DNA of 64,000 bases from contig JAEEQG010000096.1 in assembly GCA_016285185.1 (NCBI GenBank), forward strand, positions 27,554 to 91,553. The letters run 5' to 3'. Positions 47,252 to 57,115 of this stretch are shown piece by piece. The notes under the pieces are model-generated. The model saw only the letters and a list, made by a program, of their open reading frames with translations, was not told the DNA's origin and did no database searches. This DNA is from Spirochaetota bacterium (lineage in GTDB: Bacteria > Spirochaetota > Spirochaetia > Treponematales > Treponemataceae). Each line of letters begins with the position of its first letter. The stretch's first letter is position 1. The position numbers and the translations under genes are program-made.

Positions 47252-49279
47252 GTGGGAAGCGTTCAAAGACATTTTGTTCTTTTTGTCTTTTTTGTTGTGT
47301 TATTTTCTTTTTTTACACAGGTTTCTGCACAGACGATTTTTGAACGTCCTCAAAAGCAGAAAACAGCCCTTGAATGGTATGAGGAAGGGCAGATTTACCA
47401 GAACCGGCAGGATTGGTACAGAGCTACCGAGTATTATCAGGAATGCTTACAGATGAATCCTGCTTTCGGGCAGGCGTGGTTTTCTCTTGCGGAATGTGCT
47501 TATGCACTGAGTGAATATGATTTGGCGATTGATTATGCTGATACGGCGGCAAAATATCTGAAAAATAATACCAGCATTCCAAATCTCAAAGGTTTTTCGC
47601 TTGTAGGACTCGGCAGACTTGATGAAGCACGAAAAGTTTTTAATGAGGTTCTGAACAAGTATCCTAATGATACGGAAGCCCGTTTTGGTCTTGCCGAACT
47701 TGATATTTTTGAAGGAAGAATTTCCGGTGCAGAAGCTTTGTATCAGGATGCACTCAAGCGTCAGCCTGAGAACCGCAAAGCTTTACTTTCTCTTGCACTT
47801 GTATCCTATGAACTGGGTAAACCTGCCGTATCCAAAAAATACATAAACCAGGCACTCCGCTATCACAGTGACAATCCCGAAGTTCATTATTTTGCATCAT
47901 ACTTGCTTGCAAAGGAAGGTTCCTGGACGGAGGCTGAACAGAGAGTTCGTTCTGCAATTGCTATAAGGCCTGATTATGACGAAGCCTATGGTCTTTTGGC
48001 ATCAATCCTGTATTCAACAATGCATTTTCAGGATGTAGTCGATATTTGCGAATATCGTATAAGCCGCAACCGTAAGCTGTCTTCTGCATGGTATCTGAAG
48101 GGTCTTGCTCTCACTAGGATGAACCGCATTGAAGAAGCTATCGCTGCCTATGAAACAGGGCTTGAAATTGATCCCGAAGATGAAATAATGCGCAGTTCCA
48201 TGGAACAGCTCGTATGCGAGTATCTGTCTGTTGAAGACAAACGCCGTGCCGCATGGGCTGAATGGCATATAAAAAAGGCAAACGATTATTCCCAAAAATA
48301 CTTATCATATCAGGCACAGTATGAGTACAAACGTGCTCTCGTAATCAATCCAAACAGTATTGGTGCACGACTTGCATTTGCCGAAAATCTACTAAGAGAC
48401 GGCTATCCCGAAAACTATCTTGCCCAGCTTCAGTTCATAAACAAGCAGGATAAAGACAACCGAGTCGTTCTTGATAAAATTGAAGCATATACTTCTCTTC
48501 TTGAGGACAGTCTGAGTAACAAGTGGAACAAAGATCCAATGTATATGGATAAAGTCCGTTACTCTGTTGGTTTATACTATATGCAACCTTCTGTTCAACT
48601 GTCTCATCCTGATTCCGACAGGCTTACTTCGTTCATGCTTGCCGAGATGCTCTCTTCAGGTGGAACATTAAATGTAAAATCATACAAAACGGCGACTAGT
48701 GGTTATGCTGAGGCATTCAGGCTTGCACGTCAATCCGGACAGGATTATTTTGCACTTGTAAAATTTGAGGAAAACGAACGAGAGCTTACAATTGCACTTA
48801 CTTTTTATGTAGTAAGAACCGGTAACAAGGCAGCAGAATACAAGGTTTACAGAACCGGCAATGACCGATATGCAAATGCTTTACGCAGAATTGAACAATT
48901 GATTCTTGCTGCAATGCCCAAGAAAGGACGAATTCTTACAAGAACAGGTTCTACTGTTTTGATAGATCTTGGAAAAAAAGAAAATGTTACAGTAGACACA
49001 AAATTCAATATCATAAAGCAGGGAAAAGTTTTGACAGAAGACAAAACAATGGGGGCTGTTTATGATGATATGTATTTGTATGGAACACTGACCATAACTG
49101 CTGTAGGAGAAGAGATAGCCGAGGGTGTTGTAAGCCAGCGGGGTTTTTATGACCGCATAAATGCGGGAGATGAGCTGTTGCTTGCCGTTGAAGAAGAAAA
49201 ACCGTCTGAAGATGTTGAAGAAATAGAAGCTAAAAAGCAAAAGCCAGTTCTTATCGATCTAATTAAGTCAATACAATAG
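47252..49279 (+). CDS. Exported TPR protein with CsgG/FlgT-like C-terminal region
   Basis: The 675-residue protein starts at GTG 47252 with GGAGA upstream and has a signal peptide (cleavage likely after VSAQ). TPR repeats fill about residues 40-400 (for example ALEWYEEGQIYQNRQDWYRA, AWFSLAECAYAL, AWYLKGLALTRMNRIEEAI). The C-terminal half, from about 440, has SVGLYYMQP and LSSGGTLNVKSYKTATSGYAEAF followed by a beta-rich stretch with VLIDLGKKENVTVDTKFNI, resembling CsgG- or FlgT-type domains; this likeness is inferred by eye. It is probably periplasmic and co-transcribed with the CBS gene. Confidence 0.82.
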   Translation: MGSVQRHFVLFVFFVVLFSFFTQVSAQTIFERPQKQKTALEWYEEGQIYQNRQDWYRATEYYQECLQMNPAFGQAWFSLAECAYALSEYDLAIDYADTAAKYLKNNTSIPNLKGFSLVGLGRLDEARKVFNEVLNKYPNDTEARFGLAELDIFEGRISGAEALYQDALKRQPENRKALLSLALVSYELGKPAVSKKYINQALRYHSDNPEVHYFASYLLAKEGSWTEAEQRVRSAIAIRPDYDEAYGLLASILYSTMHFQDVVDICEYRISRNRKLSSAWYLKGLALTRMNRIEEAIAAYETGLEIDPEDEIMRSSMEQLVCEYLSVEDKRRAAWAEWHIKKANDYSQKYLSYQAQYEYKRALVINPNSIGARLAFAENLLRDGYPENYLAQLQFINKQDKDNRVVLDKIEAYTSLLEDSLSNKWNKDPMYMDKVRYSVGLYYMQPSVQLSHPDSDRLTSFMLAEMLSSGGTLNVKSYKTATSGYAEAFRLARQSGQDYFALVKFEENERELTIALTFYVVRTGNKAAEYKVYRTGNDRYANALRRIEQLILAAMPKKGRILTRTGSTVLIDLGKKENVTVDTKFNIIKQGKVLTEDKTMGAVYDDMYLYGTLTITAVGEEIAEGVVSQRGFYDRINAGDELLLAVEEEKPSEDVEEIEAKKQKPVLIDLIKSIQ

Positions 49280-49299
49280 ACATCTATTTTTTGTTGAGA

Positions 49300-49333
49300 A
49301 AAGGGCTGCTGACCAATTGGCAGTCCTTTGTAA
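49300..49333 (+). terminator. Possible terminator after the TPR gene
   Basis: AAAGGGCTGC (49300-49309) pairs with GCAGTCCTTT (49320-49329) with one wobble. Only a short T-run follows, so termination may be weak. Confidence 0.5.
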
Positions 49334-49337
49334 CATA

Positions 49338-49366
49338 TTGACAAATATATGTATTTTTACTAAGTT
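49338..49366 (+). promoter_or_regulatory. Candidate promoter for tRNA-Leu (CAG)
   Basis: A perfect TTGACA (49338-49343) with a 17-base spacer to TAAGTT (49361-49366), a poor -10. Transcription would start just before the tRNA at 49377. Confidence 0.45.
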
Positions 49367-49376
49367 ACTAATATCT

Positions 49377-49460
49377 GCCCAGGTGGTGGAATTGGTAGAC
49401 ACGCTAGTTTCAGGTACTAGAGTCCGCAAGGGCGTGCAAGTTCAAGTCTTGTTCTGGGCA
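49377..49460 (+). tRNA. tRNA-Leu (CAG anticodon)
   Basis: The 84 bases fold as a type II tRNA: acceptor GCCCAGG/TCTGGGC, D loop with GGTAG, anticodon stem CTAGT/ACTAG with loop TTCAGGT (anticodon CAG), a long variable arm GTCCGCAAGGGC, T loop TTCAAGT, discriminator A. CCA is not encoded. It ends 5 bases before the convergent helicase gene. Confidence 0.95.
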
Positions 49461-49465
49461 TTTCT

Positions 49466-52012
49466 CTATATATACAAGTTATTCAGTTTTCCGTAAACTA
49501 CACTTATCCTGCTTTTATCTTCAGCTGAAAGAATATTTGCCGCATCGTCAATTAGAACTTCAAGGCTTGAAAGACTTTCATTCAGTGCTGTTGAAAATCC
49601 CCTTGAAACCTTGAACCAGTAATTTGTCGCACCATCTGTATAAAGCGAGATAAAGCCGAGTTCTTTGCTTTTTTGTTTTGCTACCGTAACCCGCAGAATC
49701 CATTTTAAAGAATCAATCAGAAGCGAAATATCCTTGTCAGCCTGAATATTCAGCTTTCTCGGCCATTCGTTCAAGCCCACGGGTCCAAGATTGATATTCT
49801 TTGCTATTTTCATTATGAGTTCCAGTTTTTCACCGTCCAAAAGCACAAATTTTTGTTTTGAAATTTCCATGATTATTCTTGCTTTAAGACCACCTATCTG
49901 TTTTATGTAGGAATTCATGTATGAATCCGGTAGAAGGCTGAGAGCTTCGTTAAAACTATTGTATGGCAGAATTAGTGTTTTTTTGCCCTTGATTTTTTCG
50001 ATGCGGAAAGTTTTATTTCCGATTATTACAGAATCGTCATCCTTTTTCTTTTTTGGCTGCTCTTCCGTGAGAGTGTGTTCGTTTGCCGAAAAACTGCCGT
50101 GTTTTTTCTTCATTCCCAAAAGCCTGCTTTCCATATTATTACCAAGCTTTTCAAGAATTTGTTTTGTCAAAGGCGATACAGACATTGCAAACATCCTTGA
50201 TGTTCGTACAATCTCACCGGCTACGATGAAAAGCGGATCGGTTCTGAACATATTTGATCCGGGATGAATCTGTATGTTTTCAGCTGTCATACTTTTGTAG
50301 TTTTCTCGCTTTTCTCTTACGCACACGAACTGAATCAGCCCTGTGCAAATGCAGCAAAGGTAATTCTCCCATGAACCTCCTCCGGTTATAGGAATACCGG
50401 ACTGTGATACAATTTCTTCTAGCTGAACCTTGATATTGGCAATTTCAGCCATAACCCTCGAATCCAGATAGCTTTCCTTGCAGAATTTTTCTTTGTCTTT
50501 TGTATTAATGTATTTTCTGAAAATTCGAATGTATGAAACAAAATCACCGTAATTATCACGGAATGTATGATGCGCCTGTCTTGCATCCGCTTCTTCGCCG
50601 GGTGGCAGCAAAAAAGGAGATTGCGCCGAGAGGAACGAAACTGCGATAAGAACTTCTTCTATTACGTCGGGATAATTCATCAATGCTTCCACAATGATTC
50701 TGCTCTGCCGTGGCATAAGCGGGAACAGCGCCATCATTTTTCCTGTAGAAGAAAGTGTAAAATCATCATTAAGCGCATTAAGCATGTTCAGAGTTTCAAC
50801 AGCACCTTTAATGCCCTCCCTGCCGGGTGGTGAAATAAAGTCGAATTGTTCAAAATCAGTGATACCGAGTTCCGCCATTCTAAGAATAACTTCAGACAAA
50901 TCTGTGCGGAAAATTTCTTCCAGCGTATACATTGGTCGTGATTCAAAGTCTTTGCGTTCATAAAGCCTGTAGCATGTTCCGGCTTGAGTTCTTCCTGCGC
51001 GGCCTTTGCGCTGGTTGCAGGACGCCTTTGAAACCGCCGTTTCGTTCAAACTGGAAGTGAATGTTCTCGGGCTGTAAAAGTTCATTTTTGCAAGTCCCGA
51101 ATCAATGACTGATGTTATCCCCGGAATTGTAACACTGGTTTCTGCTATGTTTGTGGAGACAACGACCTTTTTTTTACCCTTCGGTGTATCTTCAAAAACC
51201 CGTTCCTGCTCCTCTTTGGAAAGTCGTCCGTAAAGTGGAATCAGATGAAGTTTGTTCCCGAATGATGCATTCGAAAGATTATAAATACAGTCTTTTATTA
51301 CTTTTTCACCCGGTAAAAAAATAAGGGTGTCGCCGGGATCATCATTTTGGAGAATGCGGTAGACCGTATTCTCAATCTTGTACAGCAAGGCTTCTTCGCC
51401 TGTGGCAGTCTGCGTTGATGCCGTGATTACGGGCGGATCATAGATTACTGTGACAGGGTAGGTTACCGTGTCGATTGTGACAATAGGACAGTCGTCAAAA
51501 TAATGCGAAAAAAGTTCTGTGTTCATCGTTGCTGACGAAACGATTACCTTCAGATCTTTTCTATCATTAAGAATGCGTTTTACAAGACCAAGTACAAAGT
51601 CAATATTGAGGCTCCGTTCATGTGCCTCATCAATCATAATCACTGAGTATTTGCTTAGCCACGGATCGAGCTTCATTTCCTGAAGCAGGATTCCGTCTGT
51701 CATTATTTTTATCCGCGTTGTTATGTCGGTTTTATCCTCAAATCTCATCTTGTAACCGACAAGCCCTGGATAAGCGGTTCCAAGCTGTTTTGATATGTAT
51801 TCGCTCACCGAAAGAGCTGCAATTCTTCGGGGCTGTGTTACAGCAATAATACCGTTGTCAGAATAACCGGCCTCATGCAGAATGACGGGTAATTGTGTTG
51901 TTTTTCCCGAACCTGTGGGACTCTGTACGACAATTACCTGATTACATGAAAGCATATCCAGAATTCGTTGTTTTTGCTGATAGACCGGAAGTTCTTTATA
52001 AGAAATAGACAT
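49466..52012 (-). CDS. DEAH-box RNA helicase (HrpA/HrpB-like)
   Basis: The 848-residue protein has Walker A PTGSGKTTQ, motif II DEAH in IMIDEAHERSLNIDF, motif III SSATMNTE, the second RecA domain with STNIAETSVTIPGI and QRKGRAGRTQAGTCYRLY, an HA2 helical domain, and a C-terminal OB-type part. This is the bacterial HrpA/HrpB family of ATP-dependent RNA helicases. I favour ATG 52012 because a promoter with TATAAT at 52019-52024 would start transcription exactly there; ATG 52033 is possible but lies upstream of that -10. Confidence 0.92.
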   Translation of the reverse strand: MSISYKELPVYQQKQRILDMLSCNQVIVVQSPTGSGKTTQLPVILHEAGYSDNGIIAVTQPRRIAALSVSEYISKQLGTAYPGLVGYKMRFEDKTDITTRIKIMTDGILLQEMKLDPWLSKYSVIMIDEAHERSLNIDFVLGLVKRILNDRKDLKVIVSSATMNTELFSHYFDDCPIVTIDTVTYPVTVIYDPPVITASTQTATGEEALLYKIENTVYRILQNDDPGDTLIFLPGEKVIKDCIYNLSNASFGNKLHLIPLYGRLSKEEQERVFEDTPKGKKKVVVSTNIAETSVTIPGITSVIDSGLAKMNFYSPRTFTSSLNETAVSKASCNQRKGRAGRTQAGTCYRLYERKDFESRPMYTLEEIFRTDLSEVILRMAELGITDFEQFDFISPPGREGIKGAVETLNMLNALNDDFTLSSTGKMMALFPLMPRQSRIIVEALMNYPDVIEEVLIAVSFLSAQSPFLLPPGEEADARQAHHTFRDNYGDFVSYIRIFRKYINTKDKEKFCKESYLDSRVMAEIANIKVQLEEIVSQSGIPITGGGSWENYLCCICTGLIQFVCVREKRENYKSMTAENIQIHPGSNMFRTDPLFIVAGEIVRTSRMFAMSVSPLTKQILEKLGNNMESRLLGMKKKHGSFSANEHTLTEEQPKKKKDDDSVIIGNKTFRIEKIKGKKTLILPYNSFNEALSLLPDSYMNSYIKQIGGLKARIIMEISKQKFVLLDGEKLELIMKIAKNINLGPVGLNEWPRKLNIQADKDISLLIDSLKWILRVTVAKQKSKELGFISLYTDGATNYWFKVSRGFSTALNESLSSLEVLIDDAANILSAEDKSRISVVYGKLNNLYI

Positions 52013-52018
52013 ATTCCT

Positions 52019-52047
52019 ATTATACATTGACATATATCTTTTCTCAA
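52019..52047 (-). promoter_or_regulatory. Leaderless-type promoter of the DEAH helicase
   Basis: On the minus strand TTGAGA (52042-52047), a 17-base spacer and perfect TATAAT (52019-52024), then six bases (AGGAAT) and the ATG at 52012. The expected start point is the A of the ATG. It is interleaved with the ppdK promoter. Confidence 0.7.
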
Positions 52048-52055
52048 GGTAAAAT
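52027..52055 (+). promoter_or_regulatory. Promoter of ppdK
   Basis: Perfect TTGACA (52027-52032), a 17-base spacer and TAAAAT (52050-52055). The leader before ATG 52151 would be about 90 nt with an AAGGAG ribosome site. It shares 21 bases with the divergent helicase promoter. Confidence 0.72.
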
Positions 52056-52150
52056 CGATATACTGTTTATTTAAAGTTTTTGATAGTGAAAGTTGGTGCA
52101 GCTGTTTTTTTTAGTATGTGCTTCTGTAGCTATGTTTTAAGGAGCTATTA

Positions 52151-54823
52151 ATGGCAAAAGAAAAATTTGTCTATTTCTTCGGAAAAGGAAAAGCCGAAGG
52201 TGATGCCGCAATGCGCGACAAACTTGGTGGAAAAGGTGCAAATCTTGCTGAAATGACTAATTTAGGAATTCCTGTTCCTCCTGGTTTTACAATTTCAACG
52301 GAAGTCTGTAAACTTTTTTATGATAATGACAGAAAGTATCCTGCCGGGCTTAAGGAAGCCGTTGCGGAAAACCTTGCAAAGCTTGAATCAACAATTGGAA
52401 AAAAACTCGGTGACGCAAACGATCCTCTGCTTGTATCCGTACGTTCAGGTGCCGCTCAGTCAATGCCGGGAATGATGGACACAATCCTTAACCTTGGTAT
52501 GAACGACAAGGCTGTAAGAGGTCTTGCTGAAAAAACAGCAAACCCGCGTTTTGCATGGGACGCATACCGCCGTTTTATCCAGATGTTCGGTGATGTTGCA
52601 ATGGGTGTTCCGTCAGATGCTTTTGAAGACGCAATTGATGAAATCAAAAAGGCAAAAGGTGTAAAACTCGATACAGAACTTGATGCCGCAGATCTTGAAA
52701 AACTTGTTTCCAATTACAAAGTAATCTATAAAAAACATACCGGAAAAGACTTTCCTCAGGATCCTGTTGAACAAATGTGGGGTGCAATCGATGCAGTTTT
52801 TGGTTCATGGATGAATGAACGCGCCATTAAATACCGCCAGCTCAACAACATAAGAGGACTTGCAGGTACAGCCGTAAACATTCAGTCAATGGTTTTCGGT
52901 AACTTTGGTGATGATTCCGGAACAGGCGTGTGTTTCAGCCGTGACCCTTCAACCGGTATCAACGAATTCTACGGCGAATACCTGATGAACGCTCAGGGTG
53001 AAGACGTTGTCGCCGGTATCCGCACTCCTGAAAAAATTACAAAACTCCAGCAGGAAAACAAAAAAGTATATGAACAGCTTGTAGCAATCCGCGAAAAGCT
53101 TGAAAAACACTACCGTGATATGCAGGATATGGAATTTACCGTTCAGCAGGGCGAACTTTTCATTCTCCAGACACGTAACGGTAAAAGAACCGGTATGGCT
53201 GCCGTAAAGTGCGCCGTTGACATGGTTAACGAAAAACTTATCACAAAAGAAGAAGCAATTATGCGCGTAACACCCGAGCAGATTGACCAGCTTCTTCACC
53301 CGATGATTGATCCAAAAGTAAAGAAATCTGTAAAAGCAATTACAAAAGGACTTAATGCTTCTCCGGGAGCTGCTTGCGGACAGATTGTCTATTCAGCAGA
53401 TGAAGCGGAAAAATGGACAAATGAAGGCAAAAAAGTTATTCTTGTCCGCAAAGAAACAAGCCCTGAAGATATTACCGGAATGGTTGTTTCCGAAGGTATC
53501 CTTACTTCTACAGGCGGTATGACATCACATGCCGCTGTTGTTGCACGCGGTCTTGGAACACCTTGTGTCTGCGGTGCAAGTGAAGTAACATTCGCCGACG
53601 GCAATGTATATATTGCCGGTAAAAAGTTTACAAGAGGCGACAGCATTACAATAGACGGAACAACCGGTGAAGTATTTGATACAGTACTGACTTTGATTGC
53701 TCCAGAATTCAGCGACGAGCTCAAAACATTCCTTTCATGGTGTGATGATGTTCGTTCAGGAACAGTTCGCGGAAACGTACAGGGCTTTAAGGTTCGTGCA
53801 AACGCTGATCAGCCCGCAGATGCAAAGAATGCGTTTGCATTCGGAGCAGAAGGTATTGGTTTGTGCCGCACAGAACATATGTTCTTTGATGCTAAAAAAC
53901 TCATTCACTTCAGGGCTATGATTGCTTCCGATACTGCTGAACAGAGACGCGAAGCTCTTTCAAAGATTCTTCTTCTCCAGAAAGATGACTTCTTCGGAAT
54001 CTTTGAAGCAATGAACGGAAAGCCCGTAACAATCCGTCTTCTTGATCCGCCTCTCCATGAGTTTATTCCTCACACAAGGGAAGAAACAGCGGAACTTGCA
54101 GCTCACATGGGCGTGGATACAGATGTACTTGCAGCAAAACTTGAAAAACTGCACGAAATGAACCCGATGCTCGGACACCGCGGTTGTCGTCTTGCCATCA
54201 CATTCCCTGAGATTTACGAAACGCAGGTAGAAGCAATCTCCCTTGCCGCCGCAGAATGTGTAAAACGCAATATTCCGGTACATCCTGAAGTAATGATTCC
54301 TATAGTCTGTGATTATGATGAACTAAAGATAATCCGCAATTCATGCGAAAAGGTTATGAAAGACGTTTTTGCACGTGAAAAGATTGAATTCAACATCAGA
54401 ATCGGAACAATGATTGAAGTTCCGCGCGCTGCTCTCCTTGCAGGAAAGATCGCAGAGTATGCGGACTTCTTCAGTTTTGGTACAAATGACCTTACACAGA
54501 TGACATTCGCATTCAGCCGTGATGATGCCGGTAAATTCCTTCCTACTTATCTTTCAAAAGAAATTTTTGAATCAGATCCTTTCAAATCAATCGATGAGGA
54601 AGGCGTAGGTCAGCTGATACAGTTTGCCGCTAAGAATGGTCGTGACGTAAAACCGGATTTGAAACTCGGTATTTGCGGCGAGCATGGCGGTGATCCACAG
54701 ACAATCGATTTCTGTTACAGAGCAGGTTTGAACTATGTTTCATGTTCACCATACCGCGTTCCTGTTGCCCGTATGGCAGCGGCACAGGCCGTAATCAGAA
54801 ACTCAAAGGGTAAAAAGAAATAA
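52151..54823 (+). CDS. ppdK: Pyruvate, phosphate dikinase
   Basis: PPDK interconverts pyruvate, ATP and Pi with PEP, AMP and PPi and is central to PPi-linked glycolysis or gluconeogenesis in anaerobes. The 890-residue protein has the N-terminal ATP-grasp region (GGKGANLAEMTNLGIPVPPGF, SVRSGAAQSMPGMMDTILNLG), the phosphohistidine motif GGMTSHAAVVARGLG, and the C-terminal PEP-binding barrel with GIGLCRTEHMFF, MLGHRGCRLAI and SFGTNDLTQM. All catalytic motifs are intact. It has its own promoter and terminator, so it is a single-gene unit. Confidence 0.98.
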   Translation: MAKEKFVYFFGKGKAEGDAAMRDKLGGKGANLAEMTNLGIPVPPGFTISTEVCKLFYDNDRKYPAGLKEAVAENLAKLESTIGKKLGDANDPLLVSVRSGAAQSMPGMMDTILNLGMNDKAVRGLAEKTANPRFAWDAYRRFIQMFGDVAMGVPSDAFEDAIDEIKKAKGVKLDTELDAADLEKLVSNYKVIYKKHTGKDFPQDPVEQMWGAIDAVFGSWMNERAIKYRQLNNIRGLAGTAVNIQSMVFGNFGDDSGTGVCFSRDPSTGINEFYGEYLMNAQGEDVVAGIRTPEKITKLQQENKKVYEQLVAIREKLEKHYRDMQDMEFTVQQGELFILQTRNGKRTGMAAVKCAVDMVNEKLITKEEAIMRVTPEQIDQLLHPMIDPKVKKSVKAITKGLNASPGAACGQIVYSADEAEKWTNEGKKVILVRKETSPEDITGMVVSEGILTSTGGMTSHAAVVARGLGTPCVCGASEVTFADGNVYIAGKKFTRGDSITIDGTTGEVFDTVLTLIAPEFSDELKTFLSWCDDVRSGTVRGNVQGFKVRANADQPADAKNAFAFGAEGIGLCRTEHMFFDAKKLIHFRAMIASDTAEQRREALSKILLLQKDDFFGIFEAMNGKPVTIRLLDPPLHEFIPHTREETAELAAHMGVDTDVLAAKLEKLHEMNPMLGHRGCRLAITFPEIYETQVEAISLAAAECVKRNIPVHPEVMIPIVCDYDELKIIRNSCEKVMKDVFAREKIEFNIRIGTMIEVPRAALLAGKIAEYADFFSFGTNDLTQMTFAFSRDDAGKFLPTYLSKEIFESDPFKSIDEEGVGQLIQFAAKNGRDVKPDLKLGICGEHGGDPQTIDFCYRAGLNYVSCSPYRVPVARMAAAQAVIRNSKGKKK

Positions 54824-54845
54824 TTCTTTGTGTTGATTTTTTAAA

Positions 54846-54879
54846 ACGGATTATCGAAAGTTTCGGTAATCCGTTTTTT
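54846..54879 (+). terminator. Intrinsic terminator after ppdK
   Basis: ACGGATTATCGAA pairs with TTCGGTAATCCGT with one G-T wobble, followed by six T residues. A clear Rho-independent terminator. Confidence 0.92.
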
Positions 54880-54903
54880 GTTTCATATTCTTTTATTAAC
54901 TGC

Positions 54904-54932
54904 TTGTATATTTAATAACCTTCAAATATAAT
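54904..54932 (+). promoter_or_regulatory. Leaderless-type promoter of the SpoIIE-family gene
   Basis: TTGTAT (54904-54909), a 17-base spacer and perfect TATAAT (54927-54932). Seven bases follow before ATG 54940, so transcription is expected to begin at or one base before the start codon. No ribosome site is present. Confidence 0.7.
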
Positions 54933-54939
54933 TAAAATT

Positions 54940-56232
54940 ATGGTACAACAGCCGTTAGACAGTCCCGTTGTAAAAGATCGCAATTATAAAATCTGTTGGT
55001 TTATTACTCTGAGTTTTGGAATTCAGGGACTATTAATGTCTGTTATTTGCGCGATAGACAAAAATTACTTTCTTGTTGCGCTTAATGCGATGGATAGCAT
55101 CCTTATGTTCATTGCATTTGCCTATCTTAACATCAAAAAAAAGCTTACACTGTTTTTTGTTTTTACACCGTTAATAGTTGTCTGCCTTGAAATTATCTTT
55201 CTTTTAAAAGGCGGAACGGAAGGTTTTGGTATAATCTGGATTACGGCGGTGCCCCTGTTTACACTGTATCTTCTGCCTTTTAACTGGTTTATGATTTTGA
55301 ACGCAGGTCTGCTGGTAATTCAGATGATCTGTCTTTGGACACCTTTGTCCGCATATATGTATCCTTTCAAGGCTTCGTTCGCACTGCGGTTCCCGCTGGT
55401 ATTTCTCTTTGAACTGTTTTTTGCGCTTTACATTAAATATCGGATACACAAAACCGAGCATGAGCTTGATTATCAAAAGAAATTGCTTTTAACCGAGATA
55501 AATCAGGCGGCACTTATTCAGAATTCTTTTCTCAAACGCAAAGATATTGATTATTCAGACTGGAATATTGCATGCAGATGTGTTCCAATGTCGGGTGTTT
55601 CCGGTGATATGTTTGATTTCTTTTCAGACGGAAACAAGCTTAACGGACTCGGTATATTCGACATTTCAGGACATGGAATATCTTCGGGAATAATAACGCT
55701 GCTGGCAAAAAATATTATACGGAATGAGTTCAGGGCGGATACAAAAATTCCACTGAGTTACACTGTGGAGCACATAAATGAACGTTATCTAGAGGAAAAA
55801 GGTTCCATCGACAATTATATAACTGGTATTATTCTTAGAATTTGTGGTAATGACGGTACTATTGAGCTTGTTAACGCTGGTCATAAGCTGCCTTTTGTTT
55901 ACCGTAAAAAGACCGGTACAGCAGAATTAATTCAAAATTCAAAAGAAGCTGTTGGTGCGATAGGTTTCAGGGATTTGCCGTACAGGTATGTGTCATTGTT
56001 TTTGTCACTTGAAAGTGGAGATGAGCTGTTCCTCTATACTGATGGAATAATTGATATTCGCAATAAAAACGGAGAAGAATTCGGTAACGAACGTTTTGTT
56101 GAATCAATTTGCCGTCATGCCGGTGAAGATGTGGAAACACAGCTTTCGCTTGTATTTGATGATATAAACACTTTTGCAAACAGTATGCCGTTGGCAGATG
56201 ATATGAGTCTTATTATTCTTCAGAAAAAATAG
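54940..56232 (+). CDS. Membrane-bound SpoIIE/PP2C-type serine phosphatase
   Basis: The 430-residue protein has six membrane helices (about 20-175), a short coiled linker (KTEHELDYQKKLLLTEINQA), and a SpoIIE-type phosphatase domain (about 205-430) with the metal sites SGVSGDMFDFF, GIFDISGHGISSG and LADDMSLII. Such proteins dephosphorylate anti-sigma-factor antagonists or similar partners. No such partner gene is adjacent. It converges with the thioesterase gene with a 3-base gap. Confidence 0.92.
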   Translation: MVQQPLDSPVVKDRNYKICWFITLSFGIQGLLMSVICAIDKNYFLVALNAMDSILMFIAFAYLNIKKKLTLFFVFTPLIVVCLEIIFLLKGGTEGFGIIWITAVPLFTLYLLPFNWFMILNAGLLVIQMICLWTPLSAYMYPFKASFALRFPLVFLFELFFALYIKYRIHKTEHELDYQKKLLLTEINQAALIQNSFLKRKDIDYSDWNIACRCVPMSGVSGDMFDFFSDGNKLNGLGIFDISGHGISSGIITLLAKNIIRNEFRADTKIPLSYTVEHINERYLEEKGSIDNYITGIILRICGNDGTIELVNAGHKLPFVYRKKTGTAELIQNSKEAVGAIGFRDLPYRYVSLFLSLESGDELFLYTDGIIDIRNKNGEEFGNERFVESICRHAGEDVETQLSLVFDDINTFANSMPLADDMSLIILQKK

Positions 56233-56235
56233 TTT

Positions 56236-56955
56236 TTACCAAATCTGAACCATCGCTTTCAGCTGGTTTGCATCATCATATATGCCTAAAACTTTTTTTT
56301 CGGCTTCTTCGTAGTATCTGCCTATAACTTCCTTGTCATCTTTGATAGCTGTTTTATAGCTGATTCGCAGATTTTTGAACTCCAAAAACTTGTACACCTC
56401 TTCAGGAATTGTTTCCAACGCGTAATCAAGATATGTTATGTTGTGAATGTGATTGTTGAAGTCAAAATCACTCCGTCTAATTTGTATCCGCTTTTCAAAG
56501 CTGTAGTTTTCCGGTTCTTTGATTTTTGAAAAGTTTGAGTCTGCAAAAACTGTTTGTGGTTCCGGCTGGTATTTGTCGATAAATTCTTGACCTATTCTGC
56601 AAAGCCTCTGGGTTTTTAAATCCAAAAGAACCCATTTTGAGTTTCCCCGTATGCATACGGAATCATTTTTGTAAAGCATAAAATCTCTGATTGCGACAAG
56701 AGGAGATTTTACTTCTTCAGCCCATGTCTCTGCACGGATTTTATCGGTATAAAGCGGAAAAGATTCCGCCTGTATCTGCCATTCTGTTAGCACCCATGCC
56801 GTTTCTGTTCCGTCATACTTAAAACGACTGTCACCTGCCAGATCTGAATGACGGTTGCCCATATTTTCAAAAATCTTAAGAACTGCGGAAAGACTTAATT
56901 TTCCTTCTTTTGTAAAGTCTTCTATTTCAGGATTGTATGTTTCTTTAAAAATCAT
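56236..56955 (-). CDS. Acyl-ACP thioesterase
   Basis: The 239-residue protein is a double-hotdog acyl-ACP thioesterase of the FatA/FatB type found in anaerobic bacteria, releasing free fatty acids from acyl carrier protein. Visible motifs are the N-terminal DSRFKYDGTETAWVLTEWQI segment, RGNSKWVLLDLKTQRLCRI, and the second-hotdog RRSDFDFNNHIHNITYLDYALETIP with the catalytic Asn/His. A strong GGCGAGGA ribosome site precedes the ATG. The MCP gene diverges upstream. Confidence 0.9.
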   Translation of the reverse strand: MIFKETYNPEIEDFTKEGKLSLSAVLKIFENMGNRHSDLAGDSRFKYDGTETAWVLTEWQIQAESFPLYTDKIRAETWAEEVKSPLVAIRDFMLYKNDSVCIRGNSKWVLLDLKTQRLCRIGQEFIDKYQPEPQTVFADSNFSKIKEPENYSFEKRIQIRRSDFDFNNHIHNITYLDYALETIPEEVYKFLEFKNLRISYKTAIKDDKEVIGRYYEEAEKKVLGIYDDANQLKAMVQIW

Positions 56956-57062
56956 TTTGTCCTCGCCTCATTTATATGACGGCAGTTTAACAAAAAACAT
57001 ATTTTTGTGCAATTTGAAGTATTAATGATGATATTTTAGTTTACATATTTTTTAAGTTTCTA

Positions 57063-57090
57063 TGGACAAAAAAATATAATTGGTTATAAT
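57063..57090 (+). promoter_or_regulatory. Promoter of the MCP gene
   Basis: TGGACA (57063-57068), a 16-base spacer and TATAAT (57085-57090). Another TATAAT lies at 57075-57080. The leader would be about 20 nt with GGAGAGG. Confidence 0.6.
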
Positions 57091-57115
57091 TTTTTTAGGA
57101 GAGGTTATCGATTCT

